Below are positions 48,167 to 60,067 of a DNA stretch of 64,000 nt, piece by piece. The notes beneath the pieces were generated by a model that saw only the letters and a program-made list of their open reading frames with translations, was not told where the DNA came from and ran no database searches. This stretch comes from Bisporella sp. PMI_857 (taxonomy: Eukaryota > Ascomycota > Leotiomycetes > Helotiales > Helotiaceae): positions 124,001 through 188,000 of the forward strand of contig JAJSPD010000030.1 of NCBI GenBank assembly GCA_021307315.1. Reading direction: 5' to 3'. The stretch's first letter is position 1. Every line of letters starts with the position of its first letter. Made by a program: the position numbers and the translations under genes.

Positions 48167-48610
48167 TCACCCCTGCTCCAGAAGTTCCTGCCATCTCTGC
48201 CCCCGTCCTGGGCGGTCCTTCTTCAACCTCTCAATATTCCCATCCACCAACTTATCCGATCTCTTCTTTTGTGCAATCAACCTCCCATCCAAATCTCTTG
48301 CATCTCTGCTCAACTCCTTGCTTCTCTCCATAAGCTGTTGTAAATCTTTCAGGATCTGTATATCCCGCTTCAAGCTCAGCTCTCGCTCACCCAACTCCTC
48401 ATCTGGAGGTGCCGGAGAAGCAGATCGGAAAGCCGGAGATACCTGTAAATTTGGAGTCGGCGGGGGAGTATCAGGTAGGTAAATAGCCTCCTCGGCGGAA
48501 AGCTCATCCTTGTCGCCTTTTGAGAGGACGTCGGCATTCAGGGTCCAAGGGTAATGAGATCTCACCTTGGCAGTATTGACAACCCAGCTCGCAAGGGGGG
48601 ACATCTTCAT
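48167..48610 (-). CDS. Hypothetical small protein with a C-terminal coiled coil
   Basis: A frame of 147 aa from the ATG at 48608-48610. Residues 1-40 look globular (SPLASWVVNTAKVRSHYPWT). The middle is proline-rich (PDTPPPTPN, SASPAPPDEE). The last 75 residues form a charged heptad-like helix (LKRDIQILKDLQQLMERSKE). The same frame is open upstream for about 18 codons (RRRVEQEAAYHAEA) to a stop, so an earlier exon is possible. The family is not recognised. The clean composition and codon pattern make a real gene likely. Confidence 0.6.
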   Translation of the reverse strand: MKMSPLASWVVNTAKVRSHYPWTLNADVLSKGDKDELSAEEAIYLPDTPPPTPNLQVSPAFRSASPAPPDEELGERELSLKRDIQILKDLQQLMERSKELSRDARDLDGRLIAQKKRSDKLVDGNIERLKKDRPGRGQRWQELLEQG

Positions 48611-49732
48611 GGCTTCAGCATGGTAAGCGGCCTCTTGCTCTACACGGCGGCGGATGAAGGTTCAGGTGGGTGTGTCAGGGGAGAATGGCGTTAGCGGGTG
48701 AAAACCTAATTTCAGCTTTTTCTTGCACAGTAAGTGGGCGGGGGTGGGAGTTTGGAGAGGAAGAAGGGGAACATGGCTGTTTTGGGCTTTCGGAGATGCT
48801 CTCTTTCCGGTGTTATGAGATGGGACTTACCTGAGTCTTCTATGTGTGGATTGGAATGAATTTTTTAATCGTATGCTAGTGTAGGTTGAGAAAGAGGTTG
48901 AGGAAGTTGAAAAGACGAAATCGAAGGTGGGTTTTGGGCATTTATAATGCATCAGCTTATCAATGGGCATATATGGAGTCGAAGCTCTTCCTTACAAAGG
49001 ACACTCAGATTACATTTATTGTGATTGTTTGATTATTGATAAGGTCCCGTGGACAAAGAGGAGCCTTAAAGAACGTTGATCTAAGTGGTAAACAAAGTCT
49101 CTTGTGCTTTTTGTTTTTATTTTCTTAGCTTACCATGCAAATTTACATGTAATAATAGTGTCCTTGTTATGAAAAATGTCTTTGTTCTTAGTATCTTGTT
49201 GGAATAATGTAATTAATGGCATGACTTGAGACATAAATCTCCAAGATCTTTTAAATTTTTGTTTTGAGAGATCGAGACATGCATATTACTGAACTCTTCA
49301 CGATGGACTATATAGACGCTGTCAACGATGCCTAACGTGTTTTTCATCCCTAATATTGACTGGCGACGTACGGCAAGTCTGAAGTTTCACAATCTTCACG
49401 AATAGAGGTTTGACACAATTAAATTCTTAACCCAAATTTTAAGACCCTCTTTTCCAGACTCCGAAAGCCGGATATCGAATCTGCAGTTAATTCCATGGCT
49501 GGAAGCTTGACTTGTGCTCTCTTATAGTGCATCGAGTTTTTAGAACAGTAACAGAACAAATGTAAGCGGCAAGTACAAGACAAAGTAACACCATGCATCT
49601 AATTTTACACTCAGCAAAGCCTTTACATCTTTCAACACTCTCGCTTCGTCAGAAGACAGGCTGGTTCGGTCTGATAAGCGTCAAAACTCTACTAATTACA
49701 ACAAGATCTTTGGAAGCATCAGTCAATAAAAG
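48611..49732. other. Intergenic region, divergent promoter region
   Basis: This lies between two genes that point away from each other and should contain both promoters. No coding signal was supported. AT-rich after 49000. Confidence 0.4.
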
Positions 49733-50437
49733 ATGAGCCCATCTAAGAAAGAGAAAGGCATCATAGACAGAATAGTCGATGAAGTCATGTTACCACGTGT
49801 GCAGAGAATTGACTCTGACCTCTCTTCATCTGATAGTTCAGATACAGACGATATAGGATCGATTAACACAATCAGTCAGGAGCAGCAGATACAAATCCGA
49901 AGTGAGCAAAGGTACATCAGTCAAGGGGGTATGATCATCTATGTGTACAAGGAGGATCCGCAAAATAAGCAAGGAGATGATCGGGGGCTATCAGCCGCCA
50001 CTCCATCAATTACGAGACTGAAAAGAATGTTCTCAACGGGACGAGACGGTGGTTCAGATTGCAAGAGTGATATTTCACGACAGCTCTCAGATGGGAGGGC
50101 GATTGTGCACATTGAAAATCCGATCTTAGGCCGTGGACGGGCCACAAATATCTCCACACCCCAAGATTCTCCTCCAGATTCCCTAAGTATAACATCGAGG
50201 GAGCGGCTTGCCAGCCACCAAGGCCAAGCAAACGAAGGAGTTCGAATTGGCGGACCCCTGCGCCTGCCGGCTTTTCGAGACAATCCAGCGAAAAAAGCTG
50301 TACGTCCGGGAATTTCTAGACAAGCGAGAGTTGAAAGTCGGCATGCTTTTGTTGAAGAACGCTTCACCATGAGTGATTTTGAGGATAAAGACGGAGGTGA
50401 GGAGCCACAAAACATTAAATATGGAAGTCCTTGCTGA
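49733..50437 (+). CDS. Hypothetical disordered protein
   Basis: An intact frame of 234 aa from the ATG at 49733. It is almost wholly hydrophilic, with an acidic serine-rich patch (DSDLSSSDSSDTDDIGS) near residue 30. There is a short hydrophobic strand (GGMIIYVYKED) near 66-76, then basic and proline-containing low-complexity sequence. No known domain. It could be a lineage-specific regulatory or nuclear protein. Confidence 0.5.
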   Translation: MSPSKKEKGIIDRIVDEVMLPRVQRIDSDLSSSDSSDTDDIGSINTISQEQQIQIRSEQRYISQGGMIIYVYKEDPQNKQGDDRGLSAATPSITRLKRMFSTGRDGGSDCKSDISRQLSDGRAIVHIENPILGRGRATNISTPQDSPPDSLSITSRERLASHQGQANEGVRIGGPLRLPAFRDNPAKKAVRPGISRQARVESRHAFVEERFTMSDFEDKDGGEEPQNIKYGSPC

Positions 50438-50932
50438 AGCAGAAACTAGACTGGATCTTTTTATGATGAAATATGAAATGGCAGAGGGTCGGAGAGTTAT
50501 TTTCTAAGTGGCAATAATGATAAAGTGTTCTAAGCTCTTATGATTTAATATAGGGTATCCATCTTGTGTGAGTAGTTAAAGTCTCTTTTGACAAGGTAAT
50601 TCTTCACTTGAAATGGATCATTCAAACAGATGTCAGTACGAGTTTTATAGGGGAGAATGTTTTATCTATGTTTCTGTATTCAAAATTGGTAGTGCCTATG
50701 TGTAATTTTTATGTTTCAATGTAAAGAAATATACTTAATTCTATTTATTTGGTACACATACCGATAATTTCTATGCCCGGCCTTTCCTCTACTTTCCCTG
50801 TGGTCTACCATACTAGCAAGCCCTTGCCCAGAATCGTGCTTGGCTTATGAGTAGGTTTTCCCCTTTAATTTTACTAATGTAAACGAAATATCTACACCTA
50901 CGAAGAGAGTTCAAAGATGTCTAAGGCTGGCT
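50438..50932. other. Intergenic region, nothing identified
   Basis: A short convergent gap between the disordered-protein gene and the gluconokinase-like gene, presumably both 3' ends. AT-rich, no signal seen. Confidence 0.4.
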
Positions 50933-51871
50933 CTATTCCTCAATTCCCATGATAACTTTCACACCATCAACAATCTCCTCCGTGACCTCCTCCACATTTG
51001 CATCCACATCGACCGTCAAAACCGTTTCCTCATCAAGACTACCACCAAGACTCTTCTTCAGTGCATCAAAAGATCCGAAGCTAGTCATAGCTCTAGGATC
51101 CAATGGTTTCAGCACCGGTAAGTCACCGTCCTCATATAACGGTACAAATATCACACCAATACCATATTCTCCTACAGACTGTCGAATTACAGTCTTGTGC
51201 CATTTCTCAAGCTCTGGGTGAGTTAGTACTAGTAAGGCTGGATTGGCTTTACGGAGTCGCTCTGTCTCAGAAACTGCGAAGATTGGATTGTTGATAAATT
51301 GAGTCGTCAGTTGCGCAGGTGTCATGAAGTTACCAGCTCGTGTCGTACTCCCAATGCTGGACGCAACTGACGTTCCTGTGATGGAAGACGAAGCGGAAGC
51401 GATAGAGCTATCCGAACCACGTCGACTAGTAGTCGCCGAACTCCCACCGAAGCCAGAGAAACCCTCCTGTGCTGGCCGAGACTCTTCCGGGAAGAGCAGG
51501 CCTGTTCGAGTCATCTTCGAGAGCCACATTCGCTGATATCGGGTTTCGTTTGGAGCTCCAGGGCCACCTATACTGCTAGCGGCAAGCTCTTCTGTAGTAG
51601 CCCTAGATGGCCGCTGAGCACCCCCTATACTCGCTGCCTTAGCGGTGGACTCGTGCAGGCTGTCGCCTTGGAAGAGCGGACATGATAGTGCCTTGGCGAC
51701 AGACTGTGCTATCTGGACTTTACCCGCCACGGCCGTGGAGCCCATTAGCAGAATGATATACTTCGATGGCTTCCCAGCAGGTTCGGAAGTGGGGTTGGGT
51801 TTATCTGGCAGGCGGTGGACCATGGATTGTGGTGTCGCAGGTCGAGCTAGGGTGAAGGGTTGGTCAGACAT
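50933..51871 (-). CDS. Gluconokinase-like P-loop protein with altered phosphate loop
   Basis: 312 aa from the ATG at 51869-51871; an ATG three codons earlier (51880) is equally possible, and the frame is open to 51985. The core YIILLMGSTAVAGKVQIAQS (residues 39-58) followed by LFQGDSLHE resembles the start of gluconate kinases, which have a GVSGSGKST loop and a GDxLH motif. Here the loop reads GSTAVAGKV: the Gly-Lys pair is kept, but the following Ser/Thr is replaced by Val. A long Ser/Ala/Gly-rich insert (about 125-185) sits in the middle. The C-terminal part (PALLVLTHPELEKWHKTVIR) looks like the kinase lid and later core. True enzymatic activity is doubtful. Confidence 0.7.
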   Translation of the reverse strand: MSDQPFTLARPATPQSMVHRLPDKPNPTSEPAGKPSKYIILLMGSTAVAGKVQIAQSVAKALSCPLFQGDSLHESTAKAASIGGAQRPSRATTEELAASSIGGPGAPNETRYQRMWLSKMTRTGLLFPEESRPAQEGFSGFGGSSATTSRRGSDSSIASASSSITGTSVASSIGSTTRAGNFMTPAQLTTQFINNPIFAVSETERLRKANPALLVLTHPELEKWHKTVIRQSVGEYGIGVIFVPLYEDGDLPVLKPLDPRAMTSFGSFDALKKSLGGSLDEETVLTVDVDANVEEVTEEIVDGVKVIMGIEE

Positions 51872-52364
51872 GTTGAGCATGATAGCGGCATTACGATTCC
51901 CTACAAATTGATAATGAAAGTTCAACTTAGTTTTAAAATTTATTGAAAGCTCGGGGTCTAGGAGGTTTGTTTCTTGATACCCCACATGACATAGGCTCTT
52001 CCGAGTTTGTGAATACGACTAACCCTGGTTACGAACATCCCAATCTTACTGGCCTATCTTGCTATGGTCGGAACCGAGGTGCGGAAGCACATTAAAAAGC
52101 TTTGATGAATAACACGGTGCTGAAGCATCATTCGAATGTCGTATATGCTGCTCAGATCTTATACATTTGAACTGATACCAGACAAGAATCAAAGTTCAAG
52201 GGAAGTATGGCCCCTACATCCTGAGGGCATATATCTAATGTGATACTATAAGATAGAACATACTACAATCTGAGGAATATTGTGAAACTTATGGGCAAGC
52301 AAAATTCACTTGAAATTTTTTGGGGTCCCGATAATGTAACTCGCTTTCAGATAATAGTCAGTCT
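51872..52364. other. Intergenic region, nothing identified
   Basis: Contains the promoter of the gluconokinase-like gene and the 3' flank of the glycosidase gene. No further signal seen. Confidence 0.4.
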
Positions 52365-55109
52365 TCAAGGTGCTTTACGTAGACCCTCTTGCTTGACTAC
52401 CCAACTTCCATCTTTTGGAAATCCTGGTGAGTCGTCTCCAGATCCTTGCCATCCTGCAGCCATGTATGCCACTACAAAATTGGCCAGGTAAGAATCAAGC
52501 GGGTTGGGGTTCGGCAAGACTCACCTGCATAAAGAAACCCGGCGTTTCCTGGCATGAACGGTGGAGGCGTCCCTCCTATACTCTAGTCAGAGCCACATCA
52601 CAAAGCTATGCAATATTAAACTAGGGCTTACCATCGCCACCTCGTACGGCAAATCCTGAGAGCGAAAGGTCAGAGAGTGCTATATTGAAATTTGGACAAA
52701 CGTACCAGCATCATCAAATTTCCAGTAATCAAAGGCGGTCAAATGATAAATAGCGCGGTCGGGCTTTCCAATCCTCGCGGAATTGATCGCAAGCACGGGC
52801 CTTCCCCATCCTCGAATCTTCGGATCCGTCCATACTTCTGCAACCTTGTCTGCGGTCTTCAATGCGACGGCAGGATCAACAGCTGGAGTATCAGGAAGAA
52901 TGCCCTGAAGCATGATAAGACTGCGAGGGTCCCCATTAAGAGAAGGCTCACTCCACCATGAGCTGTTGAGCCCCTCGTAGACGGTGTAAAGACCGTCCAC
53001 TTGCGGCAGAGGAGCCAAATTTTCAGCAATGGTTGTCCATTCGGTAGGAATGGCTTGGCCGAGCTTCCTCTTCCATTCGCGTGCAGTATCAAGACCATAT
53101 CTCCAGTATGCAAGCTAGACACATGTGAGGTATGAACAATTTATTTTGAACTTGGGAATTACCTCATATGCCAGATTCAGGCTTTGTGTCGGTGGCGTGT
53201 TTTCCGTCACTCCGTATGCCCTACATACTTCATTAGCCACCGTACTTTAGAAATCACGATCGTTTTTACGGTGGTCCGAGGTCATAATTTCCTGAGGTGG
53301 CATTTTTCCAGGCATAAGAAGCCATATAGTTAGCGGTGGCTGTCAATATTAGATCCCACCGTTCAAGAGTTTTCCAGGTGGGCGATGATTGATATGCTAA
53401 CTGTGCTAGGTACATTGGGTGAGGCTGCAAAAATATACTGATCAGCATATTTAACAGAAAGAAGTTTAATAGAAAGGCTGACCTGTTGCCACATGAGAAG
53501 AGAATTAATAGAACCTGGAGAGCTGACTCCTGTACCAAGCTCAGTCATTTTTGGCCATCTGGAAATACGTCAAAAATAGCCATTTTAATGCGAACGTGGA
53601 AATACCTTGCACCTTCCCAACCCATAGTTTTAGCTCTGGCGAGAGATTTAGGTAGGAATGTTTCGTAGAGCTCGGGGAAAATATTGTCAAAATGCTCTTG
53701 TCGACCCCAAGTAGACCAATGGGCATTGTGCCATATCACCATCTCCATATGGAATTTTCCTGAAAAATATTAGTAATTATCATCATATCATATCAGAATT
53801 AGGTATGCCTCACCATACCACCCATTATTCATTAAACCGCTCTCTTGCGGCGACTGTCCTTTCGCCGCGCTATTAACTCGAACATGATATTGCGATAAAA
53901 TAATGCGTCGCTGGAGCTCGTCTGCCTTTGGATTCGAAGACAACGTGAGATCAATAAAACCACCCTTTCCCCAATACTGGTTCCAGCCTACAGTGTTTCG
54001 TCTTTGAATCGTAGATGGGAGAGCGGGACTTTGTTTGTCTGGTGAGAAGTGAGCTGTGAAAGTTATCATCGAAGGAGATTGTCGGAAAGCGGATGTTGAA
54101 GAAAGAGTGAAACGATGGGCTGTAATCGTATTCGAGCCTTGAGGCTCATTTCTAGAAAGTTTGAGCGGGGTTTTAGATGGCCAGCGCAAATTTAGCCAGT
54201 AGTTCGTCTTTTGCAGCTCGTGATAAACATGTACTGCATTCTCATCCCTACTATTGATAATGGTAGTAGTGTGGTTTAAAGGAAAGTCATAGACTCCTGC
54301 AAATATTTCATACTTGTAGGTTGTTGTATGAATCGGCGGATACGGGAAGTCAAATTCAACTTGGAGATCTCCAGTAGCGACAAGAGGGGAGTCAATCTGA
54401 AAAGTTACCGCATCAGAATTGAAGTCCCCGGTAGTTACCACTTTCACAACTTCACCCCTGATTTTAAAAGTGGACAATATGACACCATTCCATAAATCAA
54501 GTGTCTGCTTGGGATCTGTAATCTGTCCTGCTGCAAGAGTACTATTCTTGTACTTGAGACCAATGCGACCAAGATTTATGCGGTTAGGGTTAGATATAAT
54601 CCACTGAGAGATTTTTGGAAGCACAGGGTCAGGAATATCATAAGAAACATTTCTTCCGTGGGTTACCATTGCCACGCCATGGTAATCGCTGAGCTTTTCA
54701 CTAATACAAATTTGTATATGTGAGGCAAGACTGTAGAAGGAACGACATGACATACCATTTGTTGGCAATGAGTCATTATGCCATGCCCAACTGGACAATG
54801 TGTTAAATGGTAGGAAGGTCTGCAGATGTGGTTAAAAAACGTCGCCTTAAAAGTCAATATTTTGAGATCATTTACCTGCATTCCTGTATTGTCGACGTTG
54901 AACGCAAAATTCCCATTGCCGACTTGAAGGGGTGTTGTCACATTATCAATCAAGCGCGAACGAACAACATTATATCGAGATACGACACGTTCTCTTGCTC
55001 TAGGTAAGCCTTGTATAATGACGGAATAATCTCTGACCTACCTGTCAATACGCCCTAATGCCAAGCCAGGCAGTACAAAGACGGTGCAAAAGATCGAAGC
55101 AGGAACCAT
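52365..55109 (-). CDS. Secreted six-hairpin glycosidase-like protein
   Basis: Twelve exons reading leftward: 55109-55042, 54993-54876, 54819-54752, 54700-53814, 53759-53606, 53558-53483, 53424-53270, 53220-53163, 53114-52706, 52655-52632, 52575-52525, 52471-52365. The total is 724 codons in one phase. A signal peptide (VPASIFCTVFVLPGLALG) begins the protein. Conserved blocks are TPLQVGNGNFAF, FLPFNTLSSWAWHNDSLP, the long beta-rich N-terminal domain, then the alpha/alpha barrel with NNGWYGKFHMEMVIWHNAHW and STWGRQEHFD. The C-terminus has FMPGNAGFLYAVAYMAAGWQ. The order of an N-terminal beta domain followed by a helical barrel fits GH65/GH95-type six-hairpin glycosidases, although substrate and exact family are not readable here. 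The intron 54701-54751 has a weak donor (GTCATG); without it the protein gains 17 residues. Confidence 0.82.
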
Positions 55110-57149
55110 ACTGGATTAATTGGTTCAAGGAGGCCTAAGGTCAAGATTCTTGTGCTTCTGAATCATTGCTTTTGTACCCGTTTTCACCTGGAGTCGTACC
55201 TCTTACAAAGCTCCATACCGGTGCAAAGAATTGCCGAAAATCTGGGAAAGTCCATCCCCAGATTATCCGTCTGTGGAAATTGTCCCGAGAATATTTAAGC
55301 GATTTACACCCTTGGTCGTGTTGCAGGCTAACGTCAAAATTCATAGAAATAACTGAAATGAGGAGGCGCAAACAGATTTCGCTTTTTGGAGGGGGGGCAC
55401 ATTTTTCGAGCAAGAATATCGAGAGCCACATTATATCTCTTTAGTCCTATAGTCTATTTGCACATGACAGTAGTCAGGACAATATATGATGTGCTCTAAA
55501 GCTTGAATAATGGTTTCTGCCACTTTTACATTTAGACCACATACATATTTGACTGATCAGCGGACACGTTCTGGAAGTAGAGGAACCTTGAATGAACAAG
55601 ATGCCATGATTAATCTTCCGCTCCCCACGAGCCCCTCTTTTCGACCCATTTAGTCTGCACCAATACCGTATCCGGTCGTATTCTCGCCCTGTTCCAACCT
55701 CCCAAGTGTAACCCACAATGCTCGTTGTGAAGCAAAATGATGCTTACCGCCGTTCAGATTGGGGCTTCGGCTTGTGACAGATTTTGATCTCTAGAAATCA
55801 ATTAGTAGTCTTTCATCTCGAGGGAAATAGCGATAATTTGCATAGTCATTAAAATTAAGCAGTCCCGCTGTTGAGTTATCCTAGAGACTTGGAGTAGCCA
55901 TGCAACTTAATGAAATCGACCACAAATCAGCCGAATAAAGCGTTCATTCCAAAAAATATACTCACCTTGTTATTCTCATAATGTCGTTGGGAAGAGGGTG
56001 AGTATGGTATACAAATGTGTGCGGTACATGGGGTACAATGGAAATTGCGGGACTCACACATGATGTGGAGAAATTGATCGAATATATTTCGGATAGTCCA
56101 CTACCAGGCTCAGTAATCAAGGAGCAATTTCTACCTCAGGTTCGGAATTACCAAGTGGCTCAAGAGCCTCTTTCAATTCCTTTGTCCATTTACGTGCCAG
56201 CCTCCCCACTCTTCCCGAGCTCCTGTAGACTATAAACAAAGGCTCGGAAAGCTGCTCCGTTTCCAGAAATCTATCTTTGTCGACGTACTCCTCGATTTAC
56301 CCAATCATGGCCTTTGCATAGACGCAGATGCGCTTTTGCAAATCTCGGGCATACTAGCCTAGTTTAAAGTATCCCAAACTACGGCCTAGCCTCCAAGGAG
56401 GGAGGGCAGTCTGATGAGACGCAAAGATTAAAATGAGGGAAGCTTGACTTCTTTTGGGGATGCGAGAGACTGGTCGAAAGGCAGCATAAACCAAAGCTTC
56501 TCGAATTGCAAATAGAGAGATAGGCTATCTAAGTGAGTGATGCCCTTGATACCAGTCCATAGACCGTCATCCGGAACGAAAAAGCAAATAAATTTAAATT
56601 GCGTTAGTTCGTATACCATGGCATCATGTATAAATGTGCTGTTTTCAAATCAGACATTTTGAGGAAGCCCCTTAAAAAATGCTGAGAATTGTAATATCAC
56701 TTTAGGGGTCGGGCGCTGTTGGTATTTCTAGAAATATAATACTCGCAAATATCTTGCATAGCCCGCAAGGTTTTGGCACAACCTCAAGCAGACGGTAGCC
56801 AGTTTTGCGGGGCTGTTTCATTACAACTGACTCTCAATCCCAGTTGTGATAGGTTGCTGCCTAACTTGTGTAGCAAAAATGTGGCACTCATTATATATGA
56901 GGCAGGTTTCTAAACGAACTACATCCTCTATTAAACCAAATTAACTCCTACGACCGCCATCTCAGAAATCCATTCTCTAAATATGTATAAAATTAGCAAA
57001 CTTTCTTTAAATTCCTGAATTCGTTTCCAAGGATAAAGACAGAGGACCAATTACTTGGTTCTGAACCATTTCCCCGACAGACCCGCGAAAAGGGAGATTG
57101 ATATAATGAAAGCCCTAATAAGAAACGCCTGTTCCGCGAAGAAACGTTC
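55110..57149. other. Intergenic region with minor relic frames
   Basis: No complete gene. A short open frame at 56017-56235 (HDVEKLIEYISDSPLPGSVI) has weak coding character and may be a relic. Nothing else was seen. Confidence 0.4.
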
Positions 57150-58638
57150 ATGTACCATGCATTACGACCCTCAAATGAGGATACTCGACTCCTCATCTTA
57201 GAAACATCCGTAGATAAGACCGTTATCATTCATTGCGACATAAGCACGCAGCCATAAAAAAATGCAGTAGCAGCGCCTTACGAAGCCTTATCATACACTT
57301 AGGGAATTCCTGATGACAAAGCTGAGCGATCAGTATATGTACAAGATTGCAAGATGACAGTTTCCAGAAATTTATATCTTGCTCTCAGAGCTCTTCGACA
57401 TTCAACGAAGCCACGGACTTTATGGGTTGATGCGATTTGTATCAACCAGCAAAGCAATCGAGAACGAAGTAGGCAGGTGTCTCTAATGCGGGAAATCTAC
57501 GGTTTGGTCCAGAAAACAATCATTTGGTTGGGAGAAGAAACTGGAGAAAGCGCTCGTGCGGTGGAATGGATCTCCCACCTGACTTCCGATAACGTCGCTG
57601 CGGGTATTGTTCCATGGGAAACCGTAGTACGCCTTTGTCGACACTCTTGGTTTACTCGGATCTGGGTTGTGCAAGAATTCGTCGTTGGAAAAATTGTCGA
57701 GTATCTAATTGGGACGAAATTCTTTGAAGTAGAGAAATTGGAGTTGGCGGTTCGGCATCTTATCGACGAAGGGTATATTGGTTTCATGAGCGAAGGCGAT
57801 TTTGGAATTGAAGAGACAACACGTGTCTTGAAGATGTTTCAGCTTAAAGACCGCCGAAGGCCTCTGATAATCTCTCAGCTTCTCGCAAACTTTCATAAGC
57901 GCGGGGTTTCTGTTCCTCATGACAAAATCTACGCTTTACTAGGATTGTTTACAGACCTCAATCTTGACGCTAATCTTCCGACCTCAAACTACGATAAATC
58001 ATTTCGCGATGTTTTCATAGAATGGGCAATGTACTCCCTGTTGAACGAGAAGAGTCTTGGAATCCTACATTCCTGCGAGGGACCTCGATCTGCTCCAGAA
58101 CGGCCATCTTGGGTCCCCGACTGGAGTATAGCCAGGACTTCAGTCGTGAGTTTGCGAGAGGTATACCCAGGGCGGTCAGCTACAAGAGGGACACAGTCAG
58201 AGTTTTCTATTTCGGGGGGGAAACTTACTGTTGCTGGTGTTTTTATTAGCTCTTTAGAAAGGTTTCATTTTCACAGCATGAAGTCAATCCTGGACGCGGC
58301 CTGGAACAATTTTCCGTAATTCTTAAATGTGAAATAGCCCACCAGCATCGATGTGAGTTTCTTGCCTACATTTGTGGTATTTGACTCTGACTCGTTTAAT
58401 CATTGATGGCTTTTAATTTAAATCGGCACCTTCCTACTTTCGCGGCAGACAGACTATTGAATATGTTGGTCATGCTTCTTTTTGAATTGTTCCAGAAGCC
58501 ACAGCTGTAGGAGATATCGTGTGCCTAATATGTGGAGCCCCTTTCGCCATTCGTTTTGCGACCCGTTGGAAACAGCTTTACAATAGTGGAAGAATGTTAT
58601 ATGCGGAAATACATGCAAGGGGAAGGATTGCATTATAG
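57150..58638 (+). pseudogene. HET-domain (heterokaryon incompatibility) pseudogene
   Basis: The frame starting at the ATG at 57150 encodes a typical HET opening (SNEDTRLLILE), then a TAA at 57255-57257. The hallmark YEALSYT-stop-GIPDD follows, where the TAG at 57300-57302 replaces the invariant Trp of the motif. It continues open with LWVDAICINQQSNRERSRQV and WFTRIWVVQEF, all standard HET blocks, up to a stop at 58319. A separate piece with the usual C-terminal GDIVCLICGAPF motif occurs at about 58490-58638. Fungal HET proteins trigger incompatibility or cell death; this copy can no longer make the complete domain. The largest surviving frame (57354-58319, 321 codons) lacks the N-terminal part. 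Confidence 0.88.
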
Positions 58639-60067
58639 CGCTTCGGCTCTATCATCTCGTCTCCGCCGTTTTACCATCATATAGCAACTGTCGCAAAATC
58701 AAGCAGATAAGTGTTGACAAATAGTAACCCGGACCTGAGCTACAACGATTAGGGGGTTATAAAGAGAAGTCAACGGTACGGTTTTAAAGTATGGGAAATC
58801 GGCTAAATTTTGCCACATATCGGCCGCAACGTTGACTATATTGGTGTCGCGGCAGTGATCTGGAAAAAGAAACACATCAGCATCTATCCTGAAAAATAAT
58901 AACATCACTAATGCCTCGGTTTTAAGAGAGATTCGCGAGTTGCGTTGGAGAGTTGCCTCTGGCTGGGAATTGCTGGCGAAAGCAAGCAACTTTTAAGAGT
59001 TTCCAAAGCGACTGCTGCTTTGCCACAACAGTAAGGTATGTTAATGCCGAAAGATTTGGCCAACATCAATGAAATGAGTCAGTATAAACGACAACCCGAA
59101 TCTGCTTTTAGAATTCGAAGCCGACGAAAATGGTTAAACAAAACAAGCTCCGGTTTCACCGATTTTGCTACTGCTGGAGGCTCAATGGCTGCCGTAGCTT
59201 AGACGTATCTCGACCCGAATAATGTTCATATTCGGATCCACTCGCTTAAAGCAGCCACTTGGAGTGATTCCAAAGCTCAGGATGTGTTGATCAGAGAAGC
59301 GATATTTTATACAAATGGGGTAGAGAGATGGTAGACAAGTCGGTTCGGCTAGGGGTGCTTCTTATTAACCTATAAAACAGTACCAAACGCTTGCAGTTCA
59401 TCATATTGTAGATGAAAAAAGTACCGGATTTGGATCTCCTCGACTTTCCGTGGTAGTGTGACGCCTTCACCATATACAATTATCTACGAAAATCGGTTGC
59501 AAAAAGTTGTTAACTGGGCACATTCTAATGCGTAGGCTGAAATTTAGTATATTATCATTTATCAGCAATTCATAGTCATCTCGCATTTTGTGTACGTCCA
59601 TTGCGGTACGTAACCTATATAATAAACAAAGTTAGCTTTGTCGTTTAGCCATAGTAAAAAAATGTGGACTCGATCTCCTCGTAATGCAAGAATACACATA
59701 TGTACGGATCCAAATCCAAGTTTAAATGTCAAATCGAGCGTTAAAATATGGCCCAGTCATCAAGAATCCATAAGCTTATGCAAAAATGTGGAGCATCATG
59801 TTCTCCCTCAGCCTCGTTAATCAAATTACGCGCTAACCGGATCAGGTCAAGCATAGAGGATGGAGCTCAGCCTCTCTTTGTTACCAGTAGGGCTTGAATA
59901 GAAATCTATCGTATTGTCTGAAGTTATCATTGAGGCGGTGGCAGAGTCTTGAATTCGCGGGCATGCGATTGATGGTTGTACCTCAACTTCACAGCACACA
60001 TTCCTTCCAATACTCTATGGTTATGCATATTAACACATAAGCACGATTAAGCATCTCATCTAGCGGT
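58639..60067. other. Intergenic region, nothing identified
   Basis: No supported gene. It should contain the dapB promoter. Confidence 0.4.

Noticed and set aside
54870..55000. Possible frameshift near the start of the glycosidase gene
   Set aside because: A first reading suggested a lost base after NVVR. Recounting from the exact coordinates shows the codons run on without a break into LIDNVTTPLQ.
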